Source: Sinosporangium siamense (GTDB taxonomy: Bacteria; Actinomycetota; Actinomycetes; Streptosporangiales; Streptosporangiaceae). From it: DNA of 64,000 nt. The stretch covers positions 351,091 through 415,090 of the forward strand of contig NZ_BOOW01000020.1 in the NCBI RefSeq assembly GCF_016863435.1, written 5' to 3'. Below, in pieces: positions 57,512 to 64,000 of the stretch (position 1 is the first letter of the stretch; each line of letters starts with the position of its first letter). A program made the translations under genes and the position numbers. Under the pieces are notes generated by a model. It did not search any database. It was given only the letters and a program-made list of their open reading frames with translations, and was not told the origin of the DNA.

Positions 57512-58384
57512 CGGACCTTCACCACTTCTCACTAGTCCTCGTTCGCGTGCGCCTCATCAAACCGCGTGATGGCTCGGACCCCCGATCATCAACCGCGGAG
57601 AACATCCTGACCGCGCACCCCCGGAGAAGCAAAGCGCCCCCATCCTGGCCTCGGCTGTCCCGAGAGGCGGGTCCGACCAGGTGCTACCGCCCTCGTGGGA
57701 ACCGGCCCCGGCTGGGCTCCGTCGCTCCCCCTTCGCGAGAAGCGCTTCCAGGACCCTCTGACCACTATCAGACACCAGCCGTATCCGAGCTGAAGACGCG
57801 CCCCATGGCAGTTACGACTCCCAAGTCGACAAAAATCACCGGATACTCCGAAACCCCAACCTCTCCCTCATCCGGCCGCACCAAACATCCCCCCGCCATA
57901 GCCCGCACTTCGGCCTACCTAGGACACCGAGTGCTCCCTCGGGGGTGTCGACCTCGTACGGCACAGCAATCGTCGACCTGATCTCACGGCAGCCACCGGT
58001 CGCCGGCGAGGCAACGGAAAGCTCGTCCGGCACCGCAGAACCTCCACCCCAAGCCCTGCCGAGCAGTGGCCGGCAGTTGAACCTCCGCGACACCCGGGCC
58101 ACGCCACTGCCTTCCTTGGACCGGTTGGCGCGAGGCGGTACGGCGGAGCCCCACACATCGCGTCTGCCCAGGACCATCGATAGAGCGGCGTCCCACGTGC
58201 GACCTCGGCTCCTGGCCCCTCCAGGTGCCGACGGCCGACAACACGCAGCGCAACCTTCCCCGAGCAGGAGAGCGAGCGGGCCACCGGAACGAAGAGTTTT
58301 TACCGCATGCCGCAGAATGCCCTGACGCACATCGCGAGAAACATCTCCGCCCCCGAAGCTCCCGGAATCCACCGCCCCCGTACC
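57512..58384. other. Intergenic region of about 870 bases, no gene identified
   Basis: Long open frames exist on both strands (for example 57836-58372 on the minus strand), but they have no family resemblance, start signals or credible composition. I see no tRNA or repeat. It marks the border between the ispE area and the accessory right end. Confidence 0.45.
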
Positions 58385-59347
58385 TTAGTCCAACACTATT
58401 ACGACATTTCCAATCTTGTGGCCGCCGTCAACATAGCGATGAGCGTCGGCGGCCTGCTCCAGCCGATAGCGCTGATCTATGATGACCTTGAGCCCGTCGC
58501 CTTCGATAAGCTCTTTGAGGAAGACCAGCGCTTCATTCTTCTCAACCGACATTCCGGTTAGCACCCGCGGCCCCCCGGTTATCGATGTCCACAACATCAG
58601 CAGGTTGTTCATTAGACCGGACGTCGGAAGATAGCATCCACGCCTCGTCAAGGACGCCTTACACCGGGAGAACGAACTCTTGTTCACGGTGTCGAAGACG
58701 ACGTCGTAGGCTTCGCCGTTCTTAGTGAAGTCCTCTTTGTTGTAGTCGATCACCTTGTCGGCCCCCAGCGACCTGACCAGTTCGACGTTCCTGGCGCTGC
58801 ACACCCCGGTCACCTCCGCCCCGAAGTGCTCGGCGAGCTGCACCGCATAAGTGCCGATGCTCCCCGAAGCACCGTTGACCAGCACTTTCTGCCCGCGCCT
58901 GAGATTCGCCTTCCCCTTCAGGAAGAACAGCGCCGTCGATGCCCCGTCGACGACGGCAGCCGCCTCCTCATAGGTCAGATTGACAGGCTTCAGCGCCAGC
59001 GACCCCTTCTCAGGCATGCACACATACTCGGCACAACCGCCGAGATTGAACCCGGTGAACCCAAAAACCTGATCGCCGCCGCTAAACCGCCGCACGTCCT
59101 TACCCACCGACTCGATCTCGCCGGCGATCTCAAGCCCAAGAGTCCGCATGCGCTTTCGCGGTCTGCCGAGGCCGAGAACGATCCGCCCCCAGAGCGGCTT
59201 TCCCCTCCGCATGTTGCACTCCGCCGACGTCACCGACGTCGCGCGCACTTTGATGAGCACATCATGATCCCGCGGAACCGGTTTCGCCACCTCCCGGAGC
59301 GCGAGAACATCCGGAGAGCCGTACTGCGTGAACATCATCGCCTTCAT
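58385..59347 (-). CDS. Medium-chain dehydrogenase/reductase (quinone-oxidoreductase-like)
   Basis: A 320-residue NAD(P)H-dependent oxidoreductase of the zinc-free MDR group. The GroES-like N-domain starts MKAMMFTQYGSPDVLALREV, and TLGLEIAGEIESVGKDVRRFSGGDQVFGF is the conserved turn. The nucleotide-binding loop is KVLVNGASGSIGTYAVQLAEHFGAEVTGVCS (from about 155). Catalytic zinc ligands are missing. Substrate unknown. Composition is somewhat less GC-rich than housekeeping genes, and it is flanked by accessory genes, suggesting acquisition. Confidence 0.88.
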   Translation of the reverse strand: MKAMMFTQYGSPDVLALREVAKPVPRDHDVLIKVRATSVTSAECNMRRGKPLWGRIVLGLGRPRKRMRTLGLEIAGEIESVGKDVRRFSGGDQVFGFTGFNLGGCAEYVCMPEKGSLALKPVNLTYEEAAAVVDGASTALFFLKGKANLRRGQKVLVNGASGSIGTYAVQLAEHFGAEVTGVCSARNVELVRSLGADKVIDYNKEDFTKNGEAYDVVFDTVNKSSFSRCKASLTRRGCYLPTSGLMNNLLMLWTSITGGPRVLTGMSVEKNEALVFLKELIEGDGLKVIIDQRYRLEQAADAHRYVDGGHKIGNVVIVLD

Positions 59348-59504
59348 ATGCGCCGTCCCGTTCGTCGGACCGAGGTAAGCAATGGATTCCCGGTTGGTTC
59401 CATGGATTCGCCGACGGCCCGGACGTCGTCATTCATCTGACGCGGCTGCCGCAAGCCGGCTGTCGACTGGGAAGCGCGGCCCCGCTGTCAGCGAGGCCGC
59501 AGGT

Positions 59505-60212
59505 TCACGCGCCGATCGGCGCAGAACGCACGGACGCGGTCTTTCTCACACCGATAACAAGCAGATAGCCGACCATCCACAGTTCGGCGACAGCGACCGG
59601 CGCGGTGACGATCTGAGAGAAGACCTCCCCGAGATCCGGCAGGAGAAAGCTCGCCAAGGTGTCGATCAGATAGCCGAAGCACGCGACCATCAACACGACC
59701 CCCAGAGCACGCGGGAACATGCCCGAGGTGTAGGCGAGGTATCCCATCGGCAACAACCACAGACCGAACATGATCCCGCCGATCGCGTACCCATAGTCAT
59801 GCATGTCCACCAGGAGCAGGACCAAGGCATCGGACCCACCACCGTGCGGGGCGGCGTAGGAAGCATTGGTGGCGACGAGCAGCGCGGCGAAGTGGAAGAT
59901 CAGGTTAACCAGGATCATCCCCGTACCGATGGCCATAAAGACCACCATCGCCGCTGCGACATCCTTGTTGACGTGCTTGAAGAGCCGGAAGAGCGTCATC
60001 GCCACAAGGACGGAACTGGTGGCAGTGATCAGATCGGCCACGAAAGCGAGCCGGAAGAGCGTCGCGTTCGCCACGATGTTCTCGGTAGTGGCAGCGGCGT
60101 CACCCGGCACACGAATGGTGGCACGGGCATACATATGCGCGAAGATCCCACAGAGGGCCACGATGAGGTAGAAGACTCCGGCAAGTCTGGCCACACGCTT
60201 AGCTGAACTCAT
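59505..60212 (-). CDS. DUF4386 family membrane protein
   Basis: A 235-residue integral membrane protein with six or seven helices matching DUF4386. It starts AKRVARLAGVFYLIVALCGIFAHMYAR and has conserved FRLAFVADLITATSSVLVAMTLFRLFKHVNKDVA and WLLPMGYLAYTSGMFPRALGVVL. Function is unknown. It is on the same strand as the oxidoreductase gene downstream, 157 bases away, and the XRE regulator upstream, 79 bases away, so the four genes may form one transcription unit. Confidence 0.82.
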   Translation of the reverse strand: MSSAKRVARLAGVFYLIVALCGIFAHMYARATIRVPGDAAATTENIVANATLFRLAFVADLITATSSVLVAMTLFRLFKHVNKDVAAAMVVFMAIGTGMILVNLIFHFAALLVATNASYAAPHGGGSDALVLLLVDMHDYGYAIGGIMFGLWLLPMGYLAYTSGMFPRALGVVLMVACFGYLIDTLASFLLPDLGEVFSQIVTAPVAVAELWMVGYLLVIGVRKTASVRSAPIGA

Positions 60213-60291
60213 GCTTTCCCCTAATTTCGGGCGCGCTGTGGAAGGCCATGAGGAAACACCTCCTCACAACCCAGGGATGTCGATGTGAGCT

Positions 60292-60516
60292 CTAGCCCTC
60301 GGCGTCGGAATATTGGAAGACGTCGTCGAGTGGCACCTTGAACACGCGGGCGATCTGAAAAGCCATCTCAAGAGAGGGCGAATAGCGGCCCTGCTCGACG
60401 GCGATGATGGTCTGCCGCGTGACGCCGACAAGCCTGGCGAGCTCGGCCTGAGTCATCTCGCCGTGAGCAAACCGCAGAGCACGGATCCGGTTCACGACCT
60501 TGGTGGGCTTACCCAT
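60292..60516 (-). CDS. Small XRE-family regulator
   Basis: A 74-residue Cro/CI-type helix-turn-helix protein: MTQAELARLVGVTRQTIIAVEQGRYSPSLEMAFQIARVFKVPLDDVFQY covers all helices, and TRQTIIAVEQGR is the recognition helix. It has no ligand domain. Such short regulators (YozG type) are often paired with small membrane proteins. It starts two bases after the stop of the upstream membrane gene, so the two are in one operon. Confidence 0.9.
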   Translation of the reverse strand: MGKPTKVVNRIRALRFAHGEMTQAELARLVGVTRQTIIAVEQGRYSPSLEMAFQIARVFKVPLDDVFQYSDAEG

Positions 60517-60518
60517 GC

Positions 60519-60938
60519 CTACATACCCCGCCGATAGGCGACAAGCTTCAGACAGGCACCGGTGAGCGCCGCAACAACGAACGCCGCGTAGATCGCGTTC
60601 GCGATCCAGAAGTAGTCGGCCTCCATCATGGCCAAGCCCAGCGGCACCACCATGGCGATGCCCAGCACAGTGCCACCGACGTACTCCCCGAACCGATCGA
60701 TCTCCCTGTCACGAACGTCGACCTTGTGCGACTCACTGGGCTTGGCGATCTCGATCACGATGCGCCCAATGATCGACAGAACGATGGAGATACCAATAGA
60801 CCACAACATCGGCGCCACATAGGCCACCTCGGCCAGCGAACCACCCTGCGCATGCCCGAGAATGACGACAACGTACGCCCCATAGGTAACGAGGATCACC
60901 ACAAGGTAGATCCACTTACCCCTCTCCTCGTACGACAT
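60519..60938 (-). CDS. Four-helix membrane protein of unknown function
   Basis: A 139-residue protein with four hydrophobic helices (near 9-28, 42-64, 85-107 and 111-133) and a charged loop SESHKVDVRDREIDRFGEYVGG between helices 2 and 3. This loop pattern is common in small membrane proteins encoded beside XRE regulators. Function unknown. ATG 60938 has AGGAG four bases upstream, and a good promoter lies 35 bases before the start. Confidence 0.78.
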   Translation of the reverse strand: MSYEERGKWIYLVVILVTYGAYVVVILGHAQGGSLAEVAYVAPMLWSIGISIVLSIIGRIVIEIAKPSESHKVDVRDREIDRFGEYVGGTVLGIAMVVPLGLAMMEADYFWIANAIYAAFVVAALTGACLKLVAYRRGM

Positions 60939-60972
60939 GCCACTCCTATGTCAAAAATACCCGACACGGAGG

Positions 60973-61001
60973 AACGTAAAACGAAGCTGACGCCATGTCA
61001 A
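60973..61001 (-). promoter_or_regulatory. Sigma-70-type promoter of the membrane protein-XRE operon
   Basis: On the minus strand TTGACA (61001-60996) is followed, after exactly 17 bases, by TACGTT (60978-60973). This is a near-consensus housekeeping promoter whose start point would lie about 25-30 bases before the ATG at 60938. Confidence 0.65.
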
Positions 61002-61493
61002 GTTTTCTATACCTCCCCCAACGCTCCCACGCACTCTACGGCCCCAAGAACGCCCACCCAACGCCGGCCACACACCACCCCAACCAGGGGCGCACGGTCA
61101 CCAACCACAACCAACAGACAACCAACGCCGCGCGCACAGCAACCATGGCCAACATCACCGCCACCACACCAACCAAGACCACAGACAACAGCCCCAACGA
61201 ACACAGCAACCCCCACACCAACCAAGACCACGCACATCGCAACCACCTTGGCGCCCGCCACCCCAAGGACACTGACCACCACCAACATCGCGGCCACCGA
61301 ACTGACCAGACCACGAACACCAGCCACAATGAACACAGCACCAGCCAGAAACACACACGCCGACCGCAGCCGATATGGTGACCGCTTCCCAGAACCGACC
61401 GGCATAGCAACAAGCACCCGCGCGGACCGACCCTCCACTGAGCAACCGAATGAAAACAGGTCAGCGGCTCCACAAAGGTGCAGGTGAACAAGT
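61002..61493 (+). other. Strand-asymmetric A/C-rich region leading into the CRISPR array
   Basis: About 450 bases are strikingly rich in A and C on the plus strand (G and T on the minus strand), unlike the rest of the window. The side next to the perfect repeats is where a CRISPR leader would be expected. On the minus strand a frame starting at 61405 would encode a Val/Gly-rich hydrophobic protein, but all three frames give similar low-complexity products, so no gene is called. Confidence 0.4.
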
Positions 61494-62184
61494 GTCGGCC
61501 CCGCACACGCGGGGATGCTCCCTCCACCGCCACCTTCAACACCGCCGCATCCTTGTCGGCCCCGCACACGCGGGGATGCTCCGTCATGACGTGCTGGGTC
61601 CTCACCCACACCACGGTCGGCCCCGCACACGCGGGGATGCTCCGGCACGTCTCTTCCCGCAGCTCTCGAATAGCGGGTCGGCCCCGCACACGCGGGGATG
61701 CTCCCACGCCGTAATGCCGCTCCCCCGCATCCTCACCGTCGGCCCCGCACACGAGGTGATGTTCCCCGCAGCAGCGCTGGCAGCGCCAGGTCAGCCCTGC
61801 GCAGGCGGCAATGTTCCCGGGCTGGCCCCAAAGTGATGCGCACGCTGCACGTCGGCCGCGTTCACGCGAGGTGTTCTTGTTCCGGCGCGCAGCCTGTAGG
61901 CCGCCCCTGATCTGGGGGTCGGCCCCGCGCATGCGGGGATGTTCCTGAAGAGGAGATCCGCGACCAGGCGAGCGCGGAGTTAGCCCGCAAACGCGGGATG
62001 TTTCTTGGACGACGTTGCGGCATCGCGACGTCGATGATGTCGGCCCCGCACATGCGGGGATGTCCCTGCGTAGATCGTCGCCGCGACCGGCTTGTGCAGA
62101 TCGGCCCCGCATGCGCGGGGATGCCACCCTGGGGCGCTCCACTGTGACCTCCAGGGGCTGGCCCCGCACTCGCGGGGCCGGGCC
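61494..62184 (+). CRISPR. Type I-E-like CRISPR array, decaying, without cas genes in the window
   Basis: About 12 repeat units of 28 bases with a 61-base period. The consensus begins GTCGGCCCCGCACACGCGG and ends GGATGCTCC, with the stem CCCCGC/GCGGGG. Units at 61494, 61555, 61616 and 61677 are identical, with 33-base spacers. The unit at 61738 has three changes. Units at 61790 and 61851 are strongly degraded, and the spacer before 61790 is only 24 bases. Units at 61918, 61979, 62039, 62100 and 62157 are variants. Degeneration towards the right implies a leader on the left. The repeat and spacer lengths fit type I-E; no Cas gene is nearby. Confidence 0.93.
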
Positions 62185-62219
62185 ATGCTCGCCCGTCACG
62201 AATCGAAACCGTGCTGAGG

Positions 62220-62906
62220 TCAGGCCCGTTGGGCGTGGGCGAGCGCCGAAGGTGTTTGGCAGCCGACGATCGCCGGCGCCTCGTGGATCAGTTCGTCGTT
62301 GACGAGTGCTTCCACCATGAACAGTGCGTAGTCCACTCGCCGGGTGCGGTTGCTCTTCAGGATCGGGTCGCCGACGTGGCGGCTCCACACCGGCAGCCCC
62401 TCGCTCTCGCCCTCCTCCAGGTCGCTACCGCGCACGACGGTCCAGCGGGTGTCGCTGGCGAACACGCGACGACATGCCTCCACCTGGTCGTTGAGGTCTA
62501 TCACACGAGCGAGCCGGGCAAGCCAGCCGACGACCTTGGCCATGATCAGGACCTTGAGTCCGTATACGTCCTGTTCGTCGCGCTTGATGTGCCACCCGCA
62601 CGAGAAGATCAGCCGTGCTCCCTTGGGCGCGTAGTCCATCACCGCTTGCGCCGTTCCGCTTGAGTAGCCGCGCATGCCCCAGGGAACCAGCACCGTGAGC
62701 ACCCCGTCGCACCCGGCGACCGCACGCCTGATGACCTCACGGTCGTCAGTCGCACCCGGCATTACCGTGATGCGCCCCGCGAACTCATCCAGCTTCTCGA
62801 CGCTCTTCTCCCGGCACACGCCCACCACCTCGTAACCCCTGTCCAAGGCGTGCCGGATCATGTAGCGCCCAAGTTTCCCGGAGGCGCCGACAATGCAGAC
62901 CTTCAA
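62220..62906 (-). CDS. NmrA-like NAD(P)-binding protein
   Basis: A 228-residue atypical short-chain dehydrogenase. The Rossmann motif is KVCIVGASGKLGRYMIRHALDRGYEVVGVCR at the N-terminus. MPGATDDREVIRRAVAGCDGVLTVL follows as in NmrA/NAD(P)H-binding proteins. A catalytic YxxxK is not evident. It may be a redox sensor or isomerase-type enzyme. TTG 62906 puts the start at the first strand with GAAGG upstream. GTG 62942, preceded by GGAGG, would add 12 residues and is a real alternative. Divergent from a TetR gene, with two operators between. Confidence 0.83.
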   Translation of the reverse strand: MKVCIVGASGKLGRYMIRHALDRGYEVVGVCREKSVEKLDEFAGRITVMPGATDDREVIRRAVAGCDGVLTVLVPWGMRGYSSGTAQAVMDYAPKGARLIFSCGWHIKRDEQDVYGLKVLIMAKVVGWLARLARVIDLNDQVEACRRVFASDTRWTVVRGSDLEEGESEGLPVWSRHVGDPILKSNRTRRVDYALFMVEALVNDELIHEAPAIVGCQTPSALAHAQRA

Positions 62907-63014
62907 GCGTCCTTCTCTCCCCGCCTCTTCGCGTGCGTCCACGCCTCCTCCTTCCATCCCCGCCGCAGGGCCGCCTGAACAAAGGCGGCCAGCCACCCGG
63001 AGATCTGCCGCATT

Positions 63015-63060
63015 CTTACACTTGTAAGATATGGCGGACGCTATCCTTACGGGCGTAAGG
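63015..63060. promoter_or_regulatory. Two TetR-type operators in the divergent promoter
   Basis: Two palindromes of the same type: CTTACA-CT-TGTAAG (63015-63028) and CCTTACG-GG-CGTAAGG (63045-63060). Their centres are 31 bases apart, about three helical turns, placing two dimers on the same DNA face between the NmrA-like and TetR genes. Confidence 0.7.
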
Positions 63061-63110
63061 TAGTCAAGCCCGGGGCGTTGGAGACGTCTGGGAGCATCGG
63101 GAGACCACAC

Positions 63111-63815
63111 ATGCCATCGCCCCCCAGTCGGCAACGAACACCTCGCAATTCGCTGAGCAGGGAGCGCATCTTGAAGGCCGCCATACACGTGGCCGACGAG
63201 AGAGGCAGCGCCTCGGTCACCATGCGCAAGGTGGCCGAACACCTCGGGGTCGAGGCCATGTCGCTCTACCACCACGTCGCCAACAAAGACGAGATCATGG
63301 ACGGGATAGTCGACCTGGTCTTCGGTGAAATCGACCTTCCCTCCACCAAGGCCGACTGGAAAACCGCCATGCGCCAGCGCGCTATCTCCGCCCGCCAGGT
63401 GCTCTCGCACCACACCTGGGCGCTCGGCCTGATGGAGTCCAGGAGCAACCCCGGCCCCCTGACGTTGCAACACCACGACGCCGTGATCGGCAGCCTCCGA
63501 ACCGGAGGCTTCTCAGTCGCTATGGCCGCCCACGCGTTCTCCGTCCTCGACAGCTACATCTACGGCTTCGTCCTGCAGGAGTCGAACCTCCCGTTCGAGA
63601 CGTCCGAAGAACTCGAAGGCATGGCAGAAACAATCGCCCAGCAGCTGCCCAAGGGCCTCTACCCCCACTTCGCCGAGATGATCATCAACCACGCCCTCCA
63701 ACCCGGCTTCGCCTACGCGGACGAGTTCCTGTTCGGACTGGACCTGATCCTCGACGGCCTCGAAAGACTGCTCCCCACGCCAGGCAACCCACCCCCACCA
63801 AACCCCACAGCCTGA
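63111..63815 (+). CDS. TetR-family regulator
   Basis: A 234-residue regulator. The HTH is [50 protein letters not shown]. The C-terminal domain resembles the TetR_C/tetracyclin-repressor-like group ([59 protein letters not shown]). A Pro-rich tail ends the protein. ATG 63111 has GGGAG seven bases upstream. It is divergent from the NmrA-like gene and probably represses it and itself through the two palindromes. Confidence 0.88.
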   Translation: MPSPPSRQRTPRNSLSRERILKAAIHVADERGSASVTMRKVAEHLGVEAMSLYHHVANKDEIMDGIVDLVFGEIDLPSTKADWKTAMRQRAISARQVLSHHTWALGLMESRSNPGPLTLQHHDAVIGSLRTGGFSVAMAAHAFSVLDSYIYGFVLQESNLPFETSEELEGMAETIAQQLPKGLYPHFAEMIINHALQPGFAYADEFLFGLDLILDGLERLLPTPGNPPPPNPTA

Positions 63816-63993
63816 AACGAACAGGCCAATACAGGGCGACCCGCTCCGCAGGACACCGGTGGCCGGCTTCCCCAAGACCCCGTTGAGGATCGTGCGCTGA
63901 TCCGGTCACCGGGCCACCTGCGTCTGACCTTGCGAGTGGCAGCAGCTCCATCTGCTGCCAAACCGCACCAACCAGTTCATGCCTACGGACCAC
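63816..63993 (-). pseudogene. Frameshifted N-terminal remnant of an IS5-family transposase
   Basis: Reading leftwards from GTG 63993, frame 1 gives VRRHELVGAVWQQMELLPL, the usual start of IS5-group transposases. A second frame gives RRWPGDRISA and a third TILNGVLGKPATGVLRSGSP, which correspond in order to the RRWxDHR and VLNGVLWxLATGVPWRDLP segments. At least two frameshifts and a truncation are needed to join them, so the gene is dead. No inverted repeats were identified inside the window. Confidence 0.65.
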
Positions 63994-64000
63994 GCGTACC

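Noticed and set aside
57836..58372. Minus-strand frame of 178 codons
   Set aside because: No family resemblance, no ribosome-binding site, and frames are open on both strands equally because of base composition.
61450..61836. Plus-strand frames giving GPAHAGM or SAPHTRGC repeats
   Set aside because: These peptides are the repeat unit of the CRISPR array read in different frames, a well-known false annotation.
61036..62388. Minus-strand open frame of 450 codons running through the CRISPR array
   Set aside because: The product consists of translated repeats (ACAGPT-like units) and Trp/Val-rich low-complexity sequence; it is an artefact of the array and skewed flank.

Overview
The window is high-GC DNA with frequent GTG starts, short ATGA-type gene overlaps and actinobacterial gene families. 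Gene order also points to an actinomycete. On the left, cbs, an SGNH hydrolase and a FadA3-like thiolase recall the Mycobacterium tuberculosis Rv1074c-Rv1077 area. Further right, ppx, DUF501, divIC, eno, a SurA-type lipoprotein, mazG and mfd, then pth, rplY, prs and glmU, recall Rv1014c-Rv1026. A filamentous actinomycete of the Streptosporangiales type is my best guess, but that is inference from family resemblance and layout only.

Layout. 1-4.6 kb: cbs (cut by the window edge), SGNH hydrolase, PQQ-repeat lipoprotein, thiolase. 4.6-12 kb: small PPOX and DUF4287 genes, a Bax-inhibitor-type membrane protein, an odd tRNA, a peptide-deformylase-like gene paired with an ACT-domain gene, NDH-2, a [4Fe-4S] uracil-DNA glycosylase and a secreted three-repeat protein. 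12-21 kb: conserved housekeeping block ppx to mfd, all on the minus strand. 21-40.5 kb: a large accessory locus for a surface polysaccharide. 40.6-45.1 kb: pth, rplY, prs, glmU and tRNA-Gln. 45.3-53.9 kb: a fatty acid desaturase with a TetR regulator, a polyphosphate cluster (ppk, MutT1-like, CYTH-CHAD), tam with a divergent MarR gene, and a second PPOX gene. 54-57.5 kb: ABC-F ATPase, DUF3817, ispE. 57.5-64 kb: an accessory end with an oxidoreductase, membrane proteins, a small XRE regulator, a decaying type I-E-like CRISPR array without cas genes, an NmrA-like gene with a divergent TetR gene, and a transposase remnant.

The most interesting region is 21.8-40.5 kb. It combines what looks like a Wzx/Wzy-type exopolysaccharide pathway (initiating sugar transferase, flippase, polymerase/ligase-like protein, chain-length protein, WecG/TagA-type and GT2 glycosyltransferases) with a complete supply and recycling route for the sulfate donor PAPS (CysD, CysN, CysC, CysQ) and two sulfotransferases. 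The initiating sugar transferase overlaps cysQ by one base and is followed by cysD and cysN. One sulfotransferase overlaps the flippase gene and the other overlaps the GT2 gene. No PAPS reductase or sulfite reductase is present, so the sulfate route here appears dedicated to sulfonation. I infer that the locus makes a sulfated extracellular glycan. It sits between mfd and pth, inside an otherwise conserved housekeeping neighbourhood.

Four genes of this locus carry a TTA leucine codon, and the window also holds a class-I-shaped tRNA with a UAA anticodon. Whether these two facts are related is unknown.
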